This document shows positions 25,278 to 33,566 of a stretch of DNA of 64,000 bases, piece by piece. Positions within the stretch are counted from its first letter, which is position 1, and the number at the start of each line of letters is the position of its first letter. The position numbers and the translations under genes are program-made. The notes under the pieces were generated by a model, which saw only the letters and a list, made by a program, of their open reading frames with translations, was not told the DNA's origin and did no database searches. Source of the stretch: Mycolicibacterium arenosum. GTDB lineage: Bacteria; Actinomycetota; Actinomycetes; Mycobacteriales; Mycobacteriaceae. The DNA is taken from contig NZ_JANDBD010000016.1 of assembly GCF_024320865.1 (NCBI RefSeq), positions 1 to 64,000 on the forward strand, read 5' to 3'.

Positions 25278-26393
25278 ATGAATCATGCCGTTTCGATCAA
25301 CCATGCCCACGACACAGACCAGTTCGAGCACCTACGGCTGGGCCGCTTTGAGCGGCCGGCCACGATGGTCGGTCAGACGCCCGTCCTGAGGATCGGCGCG
25401 CCGTTCACCGCCGCAGGGCAGGGGTTTTGGGCCAAACTTGAAGGCTTCAACCCGGGCGGAATGAAGGACCGGCCCGCGCTGCATATGGTCGAACGCGCGC
25501 GCACCCGCGGGGTGCTCGCCCCGGGCGCCCGTATCGTCGAATCAACCAGTGGCACATTAGGATTGGGGCTCGCTCTTGCGGGCACTGTGTACGGTCACCC
25601 CGTCACCTTGGTCACTGACCCCGGAATGGAACCGATCATTCAACACATGCTCGCCGCGTTCGGCGCGCAGATCGAACTGGTGACTGAGCCCCACGAGCGC
25701 GGCGGCTGGCAGCAGGCCCGCATGCAACGCGTGCAGGAGATTCTGGCCACCGATCCGCACGCGTGGCATCCCGACCAGTACAACAATCCGGACAACGTGG
25801 AGGCGTACCGCGGGCTGGCGGTCGAATTGAATGAGCAGCTGGGATCTGTGGATGTGTTGGTGTGTTCGGTCGGCACCGGGGGACACTCGGCAGGCGTGGC
25901 CCGGGTCTTGCGGGAATTCAATCCCGGCCTGCGGCTGATCGGCGTCGACACGGTGGGCTCCACCATCTTTGGGCAGCGCGCCACCACTCGACTCATGCGC
26001 GGCCTCGGCTCAAGCATCTTCCCGGGCAACGTCGATTACGGCGCTTTCAATGAAGTGCACTGGGTCGCGCCGGCGGATGCGGTATGGGCCTGCCGAACCC
26101 TGGCGGCGACCCACTATGCCAGTGGCGGGTGGAGTGTCGGCGCGGTCGCGTTGGTGGCAGGGTGGGCTGCGCGGAATAGCGATCCGGGCACCACGGTCGC
26201 CGCCATTTTCCCCGACGGTCCGCAGCGCTATTTCGACACCGTCTATAACGACGACTATTGCCGCGCCCATGGTCTGTTGGACAAGGTTCCGTCCGATGAA
26301 CCAGCCACCATTGACGACCCGTTGGCACACGCGGTCACGACGTGGACGCGGTGCCCCGTGGTTGTTGACCCCACGCAGGTGGTGCCGCGATGA
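25278..26393 (+). CDS. cysK2: CysK2-like PLP-dependent cysteine synthase-family enzyme
   Basis: 371 residues, fold type II PLP enzyme. Schiff-base Lys in NPGGMKDRPAL, substrate loop STSGTLGLG, phosphate-binding GTGGHSAG. It corresponds to Rv0848 (CysK2), which makes S-sulfocysteine from O-phosphoserine and thiosulfate. Context is conserved: lpqS upstream, MFS gene overlapping its stop by four bases. A role in thiol or sulfur supply during copper stress is inferred. Confidence 0.88.
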   Translation: MNHAVSINHAHDTDQFEHLRLGRFERPATMVGQTPVLRIGAPFTAAGQGFWAKLEGFNPGGMKDRPALHMVERARTRGVLAPGARIVESTSGTLGLGLALAGTVYGHPVTLVTDPGMEPIIQHMLAAFGAQIELVTEPHERGGWQQARMQRVQEILATDPHAWHPDQYNNPDNVEAYRGLAVELNEQLGSVDVLVCSVGTGGHSAGVARVLREFNPGLRLIGVDTVGSTIFGQRATTRLMRGLGSSIFPGNVDYGAFNEVHWVAPADAVWACRTLAATHYASGGWSVGAVALVAGWAARNSDPGTTVAAIFPDGPQRYFDTVYNDDYCRAHGLLDKVPSDEPATIDDPLAHAVTTWTRCPVVVDPTQVVPR

Positions 26394-27652
26394 CACTGCT
26401 GTCCGGGTTCCGCAGCTTCGGCTGGCCCAGTCGCATGCTGATGATTAACCAGTTTGGGATCAACCTCGGTTTCTACATGCTCATGCCCTATCTGGCTGGC
26501 TATCTGGCTGGGCCCCTGGGCCTGGCGGCATGGGCCATCGGGCTGGTTCTCGGGGTCCGCAACTTCTCCCAGCAGGGCATGTTCATCATTGGTGGCACGC
26601 TGGCCGATCGCCTGGGGTTCAAGCCCCTCATCGTGAGCGGATGTGTGCTGCGCACTGCAGGATTCGGGCTTCTGGTGGTCGCCGACTCGCTACCGGCAGT
26701 GTTGGTCGCTTCGGCGGCAACGGGTTTCGCCGGAGCACTTTTCAACCCGGCTGTGCGTGCGTACTTGGCCGCCGACGCGGGCCCTCGACGGGTGGAAGCG
26801 TTCGCGCTGTTCAACGTGTTCTATCAGGCGGGCATCCTTGCGGGGCCGTTGGTGGGCCTGGCGTTGATGTTCGTTGACTTCAAGATGACTGCTGCGGCCG
26901 CGGCGCTGGTCTTCGCGGCGCTGACCGTGGCGCAGCTGTTCGCATTGCCGCAACGTGCTGTGACTCCAGCACAGGAGAAGACCTCGGTGCTTCAGGACTG
27001 GCGGGCAGTCGCGGCCAATCGCTCGTTCCTGTTATTCGCCGTGGCGATGATCGGGTCCTATGTGCTGTCGTTCCAGGTGTACCTTGCGATGCCGCTGCAG
27101 GCGCGATACCTGTTTCCCCAAAGCGATTCCGTGGTCACCGCGATGATTTTCGTTGTCTCCGGAGTGGTGGCGGTGCTTGGACAGATGCGGATCACACGGT
27201 GGTTTGCGCGGCGTTGGGGTTCGGGGCGGTCGCTGGCGATCGGCATGCTGATTTTGGCGTTGTCGTTTCTGCCGCTGATCGTGTTGCCTGATGATCAGCG
27301 AGCCGGCCGTGTTGCTGCGGCTACAGCGCTGCTCATCGCGGCGGCCGTGCTGGCGGTCGGCTCGGCTGCGGTGTTCCCGTTTGAAATGGATACCGTCGTT
27401 TCCCTGGCCGGAAACCGGCTCGTCGGAACTCATTACGGTTTTTACAACACGATCGTCGGCGTCGGCATCCTCGTCGGCAACCTGGCAACAGGCTCGTTGA
27501 TGCAACTCACCCGGGAGGCGGGGCGGCCGGAACTTCTGTGGGTGTTGTTGACAGTCATCGGATTACTGTCGGCGGTTGCGCTGTACCGACTGGATGTGCG
27601 AGGACGGCTGGGGTCAGCGCCGGAGGCCGTAACTGAAGCGAACCAACGTTGA
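26390..27652 (+). CDS. MFS transporter (Rv0849-like)
   Basis: 420 residues, twelve predicted membrane helices, MFS loop 2-3 motif region GGTLADRLGFKPL and the central cytoplasmic loop with KTSVLQDWRAVA. Overlaps cysK2 (ATGA), completing the lpqS-cysK2-MFS operon known from mycobacteria. Substrate unknown; export of a sulfur compound or drug is possible. Confidence 0.88.
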   Translation: MTLLSGFRSFGWPSRMLMINQFGINLGFYMLMPYLAGYLAGPLGLAAWAIGLVLGVRNFSQQGMFIIGGTLADRLGFKPLIVSGCVLRTAGFGLLVVADSLPAVLVASAATGFAGALFNPAVRAYLAADAGPRRVEAFALFNVFYQAGILAGPLVGLALMFVDFKMTAAAAALVFAALTVAQLFALPQRAVTPAQEKTSVLQDWRAVAANRSFLLFAVAMIGSYVLSFQVYLAMPLQARYLFPQSDSVVTAMIFVVSGVVAVLGQMRITRWFARRWGSGRSLAIGMLILALSFLPLIVLPDDQRAGRVAAATALLIAAAVLAVGSAAVFPFEMDTVVSLAGNRLVGTHYGFYNTIVGVGILVGNLATGSLMQLTREAGRPELLWVLLTVIGLLSAVALYRLDVRGRLGSAPEAVTEANQR

Positions 27653-27667
27653 GCTTTCCGGTCGGCG

Positions 27668-27698
27668 CGCCATCTACGTAGTAACTACGTAGATGGCG
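27668..27698. promoter_or_regulatory. Perfect 31-bp palindrome, operator site 5
   Basis: Two 15-bp arms (27668-27682 and 27684-27698) around a single A at 27683, with no mismatch. The central 23 bp are ATCTAC-N11-GTAGAT, the best member of the seven-site family. It contains two CTACGTAG octamers with centres 11 bp apart, so it reads both as an inverted repeat and as an 11-bp tandem repeat. The right arm covers the first possible ATG (27693) of the orphan response regulator, which strongly suggests autoregulation. Confidence 0.9.
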
Positions 27699-28538
27699 GT
27701 AGGCTGTCTTGTGAGCGGCGCAGTAAGGGATGCGGGCGCGTTGGTTTTCTTGAGCGGCGAGGAGAGTGCTACGACGATCGAGTCGCACCGTCTCGTCGCT
27801 GATCCCATACCTCCAGCGGCGGCCGCCGGCCGCATCCGCGTGCTACTGGTGGAGCCTCGACGCATCTATGCGACTACCGTGGCGCGACACCTACTCGCCG
27901 GCGATTTCGCCGTGGAGGTGGCGTACTCGCCCGGTGCTGCACTCACAGCACTGCGCGAGCGTGATCCTGATGTGGTTGTCGTGTGCCTCGGTACTCAGGG
28001 GCCGGGTACGGCCATGCTTGACCGCATCCGTCAGGAAACTCAGGTCGGCGTGGTTGCTCTCAGCGACGGCGATGTCACCCCGCTGCTCCTTACCTCCGGG
28101 AAAATCCCCGGGGACGACATCGAGGCGCTGAACGTGCGAATTCGGTTGGCGCTGAGGCAGTGCCATGTCCACGGCGAACGACGTGACGGCGGCCGCAGCG
28201 GCGAGACGCATCGCCGTGAGATCGGAGATCTCCTTTTCGACCTGGCCGGGCGTCGGGTGTTTCTCCGCGGCGAGGCGTTGCCACTCACCCGCACAGAGTT
28301 TGAGGTTCTCTGCACGTTGGCAGAAAGTCCGGGTGAACCGGTGACCTGTCGTCAATTGCAGCTGAGCCTGTGGGGGGATGCGTCTGCCGGTGGCCGGAAC
28401 AGTCTGGGGGTGCATGTGGGTCATCTTCGGCGCAAGCTGGGTGACGATCCGGCATCACCGCGGTACCTCCGCACGGTGCGCGGGACCGGCTACTGCCTCA
28501 CAGCCGACGTGGGGCAGCCAGTGTCGGGTGCGTCGTAG
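27693..28538 (+). CDS. Orphan OmpR-type regulator with degenerate receiver
   Basis: 281 residues; starts ATG 27693 (inside the operator) or GTG 27711. The receiver-like domain (~45-155) lacks the key residues: the acidic pair is VEP, and the phospho-acceptor stretch reads VVVVCLGTQGPG with Cys where Asp is expected. The winged helix (~180-275) is complete, with LPLTRTEFEVL and the terminal GTGYCL. No kinase gene is adjacent. It is therefore probably phosphorylation-independent, perhaps redox- or metal-responsive through the Cys. With 11-bp tandem TACGTA units over its own start, it is a strong candidate for the regulator of the seven sites. Confidence 0.88.
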   Translation: MAVGCLVSGAVRDAGALVFLSGEESATTIESHRLVADPIPPAAAAGRIRVLLVEPRRIYATTVARHLLAGDFAVEVAYSPGAALTALRERDPDVVVVCLGTQGPGTAMLDRIRQETQVGVVALSDGDVTPLLLTSGKIPGDDIEALNVRIRLALRQCHVHGERRDGGRSGETHRREIGDLLFDLAGRRVFLRGEALPLTRTEFEVLCTLAESPGEPVTCRQLQLSLWGDASAGGRNSLGVHVGHLRRKLGDDPASPRYLRTVRGTGYCLTADVGQPVSGAS

Positions 28539-28570
28539 CGATCCAACTGGTGACCGGTTGCGGCGAGCAG

Positions 28571-29341
28571 TCAGCTCTCGATGATGCGAACGACGTAAGG
28601 CGTCATCCCTGACATTCGCACCGGGGAGATTTTGATCGGCACACCGGTCTGCTGCGCCTCGAGCATCTGCCCGCCGCCCAAATAGATAGCTTCGTGCTGA
28701 CTGCCGCCCGGCCCCCAGAACAGCAAATCGCCTCGCTTCGCCTGGGCGGGTGGCACTTTGCGGCCGGCGTCGTACTGGTCACCGGACCATCGCGGGAGCA
28801 GAACACCGACGCCGGCGAACGCGAACCGCGTCAGGCCTGAACAGTCAAAGCCCACGGTGCCTGCTCCCTGGTCGACACCGCGGCTGGGACCGGTGAGGCT
28901 TCCGCCACCCCACGAGTAGGGAACACCGATTTGCGTTCCCGCCCTGCGAATCACGTACTCGATCGCCTGCGCACCATTGACCCGATTTCCACGCACGCTC
29001 TTCGACGGATCCGCGGCGGGACTGACGATCCCCAGACTGCTGAGGAAGCTGCGACCCATATTCATGGCCGTCTGCGTCGCCATGGCCGTTGCCTGCAGGG
29101 ATGCGTTCGCGATGGCAACCGGATCGCCGGGAGCGCCCGCGCTCGCCATCTTCGGCAGCAGCGGGTCCCACGGGCCTGCGGCAGGTTGGGCCGACGCGAC
29201 CGGTGCGCACGCGAGGAAAAGTAAGACGACGATGGCGATCACACCGGGGAGCCGTCGAACGCGTCCCGCAAGAGGGATTTCCGGGTCGCAGCGGTCAGCG
29301 CGCGCAATTGCCGCACCCTTGCTCCGGACGTGTAATCCCAT
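28571..29341 (-). CDS. RipB-like NlpC/P60 endopeptidase
   Basis: 256 residues from ATG 29341 (GAGGAG eight bases upstream), close to RipB (241). Signal anchor ~30-55 after an Arg-rich cytoplasmic lead. No coiled coil. The catalytic domain is nearly the same as in the RipA-like protein of this island: PYSWGGGSLTG, VGFDCSGLTRF, GSQHEAIYLG, SGMTPYVVRIIES. Lacking the inhibitory coil, it would be constitutively active. Operator site 6 lies 82 bp upstream. Confidence 0.9.
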   Translation of the reverse strand: MGLHVRSKGAAIARADRCDPEIPLAGRVRRLPGVIAIVVLLFLACAPVASAQPAAGPWDPLLPKMASAGAPGDPVAIANASLQATAMATQTAMNMGRSFLSSLGIVSPAADPSKSVRGNRVNGAQAIEYVIRRAGTQIGVPYSWGGGSLTGPSRGVDQGAGTVGFDCSGLTRFAFAGVGVLLPRWSGDQYDAGRKVPPAQAKRGDLLFWGPGGSQHEAIYLGGGQMLEAQQTGVPIKISPVRMSGMTPYVVRIIES

Positions 29342-29423
29342 GTCTTCTCCTCGGTGCGCCCGGCGGTGAGCTACTTCGCTCACCAACAGCGGGGCTGAAT
29401 CGCATACGTACGGCGCAGCACCG

Positions 29424-29446
29424 AAATACGTAGCTCCTACGTAGAA
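29424..29446. promoter_or_regulatory. CTAC-N11-GTA operator, site 6
   Basis: Two TACGTA units at 29427-29432 and 29438-29443, centres 11 bp apart, outer arms AAATAC and GTAGAA. 82 bp before the RipB-like start. Confidence 0.75.
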
Positions 29447-29702
29447 AAGCGTAACTCACAAAAGCCCCACCAGTAACAGCAGCCACATAACTACAACGAT
29501 GAAATTCGCTGCGACAGTGGGATTCAATGCGACTGACGCCGGACAGGAACCCTTTCGCGGCCAGGACTATGCGCGTCAAATAGCGCGTGGATCACGCAAG
29601 TGTGCGAGTTGCATTGGAAAGGCGCTCTACGGGCCGTCGGAGGCGAGCAACAATGCTGCTCCAAGGAGCCATATAGAGGCCCCGTCTGCGATAGCGCGTC
29701 GC

Positions 29703-29730
29703 CATCGGCCATCGGCCATCGGCCATCGGG
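29703..29730. repeat. Four tandem 7-bp repeats CATCGGC
   Basis: Copies at 29703, 29710, 29717 and 29724, the last ending in G. Simple slippage repeat in non-coding DNA; no function evident. Confidence 0.8.
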
Positions 29731-29871
29731 AGTCGGTGGCTGCAGCGACGTCGGCAACGGCGCGTGCGGCAGCGGCGTTTGCGGATCGACCCCAAATGTA
29801 CTGCGGAGAAACGGGTTCAGCGACTCCAGGCGCCGAAGCCATGTCGGCTCGGCGTCAAGCACTTCCGTTAC

Positions 29872-31098
29872 TTAAAGGTTGGCGTTTCCGGCCTTCCATT
29901 GCTCCCACGGGATGTTCCAGTCGCCGAGGCCGTCGGTTCCCGACAGGGTTGGGCCGGTCGTGTTGATGACTTCTACGACGTCGCCGCGGCGGGTGTTGTC
30001 GTAGAACCAGCGGGCATTGGCTGGATTGACGTTGAGGCATCCGTGGCTGACGTTGGCGATACCTTGGCTACCCACCGACCATGGGGCAGAGTGCACGTAG
30101 ATGCCGCTGTATGACATTTGCGTCGCCCACTCGACCTCGGTGCGGTACCCGTCGGGAGAGTTGACGGGGACGCCGTAGGTAGACGAGTCCATCACCAGGA
30201 ATGAGTAGCGGTCGCCGATGATGTAGGCGCCGTTGTCGGTGGGTGTTTTGGCTTTTCCCATGGAGACGGGCATGGTTTTGACGACTTCACCGTTGCGCCG
30301 CACAGTCATGGTCTTGGTGGCGTCATCGGCGGTGGCGATGATCTGGTCGCCCACCGTGAAGCGAGTGGTGACGTCATCCTGGCCGAAGAGCCCGTCGCCG
30401 AAGTCGACGCCATAAGCCTTGACCGACACCTCAATGTTCGTTCCGGGCTCCCAGTATTCGGCGGGCCGCCAGCGGACTTCACGATTGCTGAGCCAGTAGA
30501 ACGCGCCCTCAACCGGGGGGCTCGTGGTCACGGTGATCGCCTGCTGCGCCGCAGTCCGGTTTGTGATGTTCTCGTCAAAGCGAATTGCTATGGGTTGACC
30601 CACGCCCACCGTTTCGCCGTCATTGGGCAAGACGTAGGGCATCGTCAGGTTTTCGGGGGAATGTGTTTCGAATGTTGCGCTGGTGCTTGTGGTTCCGCCA
30701 AGGCCTTGTGCGTGCGCCTGCAACGTGTACTGCTTGTTGTAGCCCAGCGGTTCCGCCGATGACCAGGTAACGCCGTCGGGGCCCAGCTGCCCGTCGACAA
30801 GTTCGCCCGCCTCGTTGGTCAGCGACACTTGGCCGAGAACACCGTCGCCGGCGGTTACGGTGACGGGGGCATCGACAGCGACCCCGATGGCACCATCAGT
30901 GACGGACGCTTCCAGTTTCGGTACGAGCAAGTCTGCGTAGGGCGTGCCCTTGTCGGTGATGACGTCGGGCGTGGGTGCCGCCGCCGGGGACGAGGTGCAG
31001 GCGGTCGCGATCAGCAGCACCGCCACCGCGAGGACGATCGTGCGCAGCAGCGTGTGCGTCGTCGATCGAAACGCTGGGGGGCAGCCTGTCTGCGGCAT
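29872..31098 (-). CDS. L,D-transpeptidase lipoprotein (Ldt_Mt2-like)
   Basis: 408 residues from ATG 31098 with GGAGAG upstream, the length of M. tuberculosis Ldt_Mt2. Signal peptide with lipobox ATAC (~33-36), two Ig-like domains (~50-250), and a YkuD catalytic domain with SHGCLNVNP. Counting back from the C-terminus puts the catalytic Cys at 354, the same number as in Ldt_Mt2. The conserved GLGDWNIPWEQW tail is present. It makes 3-3 mDAP cross-links outside the membrane and in the family gives tolerance to most beta-lactams. Response-regulator box 3 lies upstream, linking it to the CopRS-like system. Confidence 0.95.
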   Translation of the reverse strand: MPQTGCPPAFRSTTHTLLRTIVLAVAVLLIATACTSSPAAAPTPDVITDKGTPYADLLVPKLEASVTDGAIGVAVDAPVTVTAGDGVLGQVSLTNEAGELVDGQLGPDGVTWSSAEPLGYNKQYTLQAHAQGLGGTTSTSATFETHSPENLTMPYVLPNDGETVGVGQPIAIRFDENITNRTAAQQAITVTTSPPVEGAFYWLSNREVRWRPAEYWEPGTNIEVSVKAYGVDFGDGLFGQDDVTTRFTVGDQIIATADDATKTMTVRRNGEVVKTMPVSMGKAKTPTDNGAYIIGDRYSFLVMDSSTYGVPVNSPDGYRTEVEWATQMSYSGIYVHSAPWSVGSQGIANVSHGCLNVNPANARWFYDNTRRGDVVEVINTTGPTLSGTDGLGDWNIPWEQWKAGNANL

Positions 31099-31244
31099 GA
31101 GTGGGGCTCTCCGTATCGGGTTGTCGTCATCGGCTAATGGGCGGGGCACCGCCTGGTGCGTCGCGGGGGCTGGTCGCGGGCGACGGCGCATGGTTCACGG
31201 GTATGCCTTCCAGTGTGCTGATGCGTCGTTTGGCTTTCTTAGTC

Positions 31245-31266
31245 CTTCGATGAAGATTCGATAAAG
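31245..31266 (-). promoter_or_regulatory. Two-component response-regulator box, copy 3
   Basis: Read on the minus strand: CTTTATC (31266-31260), then CTTCATC (31255-31249) 11 bases on. About 147 bp before the L,D-transpeptidase start and in the same orientation as for the DUF305 gene. Confidence 0.7.
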
Positions 31267-31376
31267 GCGCCGCGTTGGTCTACAAAGTGTGTTGGCGGAC
31301 TGCTGGGATGGGCCGGGTGCGCGCGGCGTGCGGTGTTCACACATCGTTTGCTTGCATCTTGGTTCGATAGTCGTCA

Positions 31377-31386
31377 ATATCGATAT
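31377..31386. promoter_or_regulatory. ATATCGATAT operator before arsR
   Basis: Ten-base palindrome directly abutting the ATG (31387) of the ArsR gene. An identical palindrome covers the start of the CadC-like ArsR gene at 45384. Repression by blocking a leaderless promoter is likely; inferred. Confidence 0.55.
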
Positions 31387-31761
31387 ATGTCGAACCCAGG
31401 GGGAGTGCCCGAAGACGCGTGTTGCGTCACGCCACCGCTGTTGCGCGAGCCGCTGACTGAGCCGGCGGCCACCGAGATGGCCAAGAAGTTGAAAGCGCTG
31501 GCTGATCCGGTGCGGCTGCGGCTGTTCAGTGCGATCGCCAGTCATTCCGGTGGGGAGGCGTGCGTGTGTGACGTCTCGGGTGGCATAGACGTCTCCCAGC
31601 CCACGGTGTCGCATCACCTCAAGGTCTTGCGCGCCGCCGGCCTGCTCACTTCTGAGCGTCGGGCGTCGTGGGTGTACTACGCCGTGGTCCCCGAAGCGCT
31701 GCGCGACATCGCGGCGCTGCTGGACCTCAACACCGCAGCACTGGCAGGGGTGACGGCATGA
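31387..31761 (+). CDS. arsR: ArsR-family arsenic/metal repressor
   Basis: 124 residues from ATG 31387. Winged helix with recognition part VSQPTVSHHLKVLRAAG and the metal motif EACVCDV in helix 3, where classic ArsR proteins bind As(III). An N-terminal DACCV adds two Cys. Overlaps the acr3 start (ATGA), the usual first gene of an ars operon. Confidence 0.93.
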   Translation: MSNPGGVPEDACCVTPPLLREPLTEPAATEMAKKLKALADPVRLRLFSAIASHSGGEACVCDVSGGIDVSQPTVSHHLKVLRAAGLLTSERRASWVYYAVVPEALRDIAALLDLNTAALAGVTA

Positions 31762-32876
31762 CCGACACGGTGGCCTCGAGTTCCTCAGCGCCGGTGGTGG
31801 GCAAGCTGTCCACCCTGGACCGGTTCCTGCCGGTGTGGATCGGCGTCGCTATGGTCGCCGGGCTGCTCCTCGGCCGCTGGATTCCCGGCCTGAACACGGC
31901 GCTGGAAAGCGTTCAGATCGACGGCATTTCGCTTCCCATCGCCCTCGGCCTGCTGATCATGATGTATCCGGTCCTGGCCAAGGTTCGCTACGACCGCCTC
32001 GACACCGTGACCGGCGACCGCAAATTGCTGCTGAGTTCGCTGTTCTTGAACTGGGTGTTCGGCCCGGCGCTAATGTTCGCGTTGGCCTGGCTGATGCTGC
32101 CCGACCTTCCCGAGTACCGGACCGGCCTGATCATCGTCGGCCTGGCCCGCTGCATCGCCATGGTCATCATCTGGAACGACCTGGCCTGCGGTGACCGCGA
32201 AGCCGCCGCCGTCCTCGTCGCGCTGAACTCGATCTTCCAGGTCATCATGTTCGCCGTCCTGGGCTGGTTCTACCTGTCAGTCCTGCCCGGCTGGCTCGGC
32301 CTCGAACAGACCACCATCAGCACCTCGCCGTGGCAGATCGCCAAATCGGTGCTCATCTTCCTGGGCATCCCCCTGCTGGCCGGCTACCTGTCGCGCCGGA
32401 TCGGGGAAAAGGCCAAGGGCCGCGACTGGTACGAGTCGACCTTCCTGCCTCGGATCGGGCCGTGGGCCCTCTACGGGCTGCTGTTCACCATCGTGATTCT
32501 CTTTGCGCTGCAAGGCGAACAGATCACCAGCCATCCCTTCGACGTCGCCAGGATCGCGCTGCCGCTGCTGGTCTACTTCGCCATCATGTGGGGCGGGGGC
32601 TACCTGCTGGGCGCCGCGATCGGCCTGGGCTACCCGCGGACCACCACCCTGGCCTTCACCGCGGCGGGCAACAACTTCGAGCTGGCCATCGCCGTCGCGA
32701 TCGCCACCTACGGCGCCACCTCCGGGCAAGCCCTCGCCGGGGTCGTCGGCCCGCTCATCGAAGTCCCCGTCCTGGTGGGGCTGGTGTACGTGTCGCTGGC
32801 CCTGCGCCGACGCTTCCGAGACGCCACCACCACCGCACCCGCTGCAGTTCACCCGTCCACGACACAGGAGTCCTGA
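31758..32876 (+). CDS. acr3: ACR3-type arsenite efflux permease
   Basis: 372 residues, ten predicted membrane helices. Family hallmarks visible: NWVFGPALMFALAWL, the conserved Cys in VGLARCIAMVIIWNDLACGD, and FTAAGNNFELAIAVAI. It expels As(III) using the membrane potential. Coupled to arsR upstream, four bases before arsC. Confidence 0.96.
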   Translation: MTDTVASSSSAPVVGKLSTLDRFLPVWIGVAMVAGLLLGRWIPGLNTALESVQIDGISLPIALGLLIMMYPVLAKVRYDRLDTVTGDRKLLLSSLFLNWVFGPALMFALAWLMLPDLPEYRTGLIIVGLARCIAMVIIWNDLACGDREAAAVLVALNSIFQVIMFAVLGWFYLSVLPGWLGLEQTTISTSPWQIAKSVLIFLGIPLLAGYLSRRIGEKAKGRDWYESTFLPRIGPWALYGLLFTIVILFALQGEQITSHPFDVARIALPLLVYFAIMWGGGYLLGAAIGLGYPRTTTLAFTAAGNNFELAIAVAIATYGATSGQALAGVVGPLIEVPVLVGLVYVSLALRRRFRDATTTAPAAVHPSTTQES

Positions 32877-32880
32877 CACC

Positions 32881-33552
32881 ATGTCTGACAGCCCCGCCGC
32901 CCTGCGCCCGCACCGCGACCTGTCCATCGACCAACAACACGCCCTGAAGACCGCGGCCACCCGGTTGGAACGCGACTTCGGTGACAGCTTCGGTGTGGAG
33001 ACCATCGAACGGTTCCTGCACACCTCCTATGACCAGTTCGCCGGCCGCGCCACCGTCCCGAACTTCCTGCCGCTGCTGGCCGAACGATTCGCCCGCCAAC
33101 GTCTGCACGCCCTGGCGAGGGTGGAAGGCAAGATCAGCGACGGCAAGCCCACGGTGCTGTTCCTGTGTACCCACAACGCTGGCCGGTCTCAGATGGCGCT
33201 GGGCTTCTTCACCCACCTCGCCGGCGACGACGCGGTGGCCTGGTCGGGTGGCTCCGAGCCTGGCGATGCCATCAACCCGTCCGCCGTGGCGGTGATGGCC
33301 GAGGTCGGCATCGACATCACCGGCGAGTTCCCCAAGCCTTGGACCGATGAAATCGTGCAGGCAGCCGATGTGGTGATCACCATGGGCTGCGGGGACGCCT
33401 GCCCGATCTTCCCCGGCAAGCGCTACGAGAACTGGGACCTACCCGATCCGGAAGGCCAGGACGTCACCGCGGTCCGCCCGATCCGCGACGACCTCGAAGA
33501 ACGCGTCCGCCGCCTCCTCGCGGAACTCAACGTCATCGCACGACAGAATTAG
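32881..33552 (+). CDS. arsC: Arsenate reductase with N-terminal three-helix domain
   Basis: 223 residues. An N-terminal helical domain (~20-75), known in actinobacterial ArsC proteins, precedes a low-molecular-weight phosphatase fold: P-loop LCTHNAGRSQM with nucleophile Cys, and downstream MGCGDACP supplying the resolving cysteines. Reduces As(V) to As(III) for ACR3. The cofactor (thioredoxin or mycothiol) cannot be fixed from sequence; in mycobacteria mycothiol or thioredoxin is plausible. Confidence 0.92.
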   Translation: MSDSPAALRPHRDLSIDQQHALKTAATRLERDFGDSFGVETIERFLHTSYDQFAGRATVPNFLPLLAERFARQRLHALARVEGKISDGKPTVLFLCTHNAGRSQMALGFFTHLAGDDAVAWSGGSEPGDAINPSAVAVMAEVGIDITGEFPKPWTDEIVQAADVVITMGCGDACPIFPGKRYENWDLPDPEGQDVTAVRPIRDDLEERVRRLLAELNVIARQN

Positions 33553-33566
33553 GAGCACAGGGCCCG

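Larger units (their letters stand above)
29342..29871. other. Intergenic region with operator site 6 and a short tandem repeat
   Basis: The CTAC-N11-GTA site at 29424-29446 (AAATAC, N11 ending CTAC, GTAGAA) lies just before the RipB-like gene, with an extra ATACGTAC at 29404-29411. Four tandem copies of CATCGGC/G fill 29703-29730. I see no gene in the remaining ~400 bases before the transpeptidase stop. Confidence 0.65.

Noticed and set aside
29703..29730. Tandem CATCGGC repeats as iterons of an origin
   Set aside because: Only four 7-bp copies, no replication gene and no AT-rich element next to them; simple slippage is more likely.
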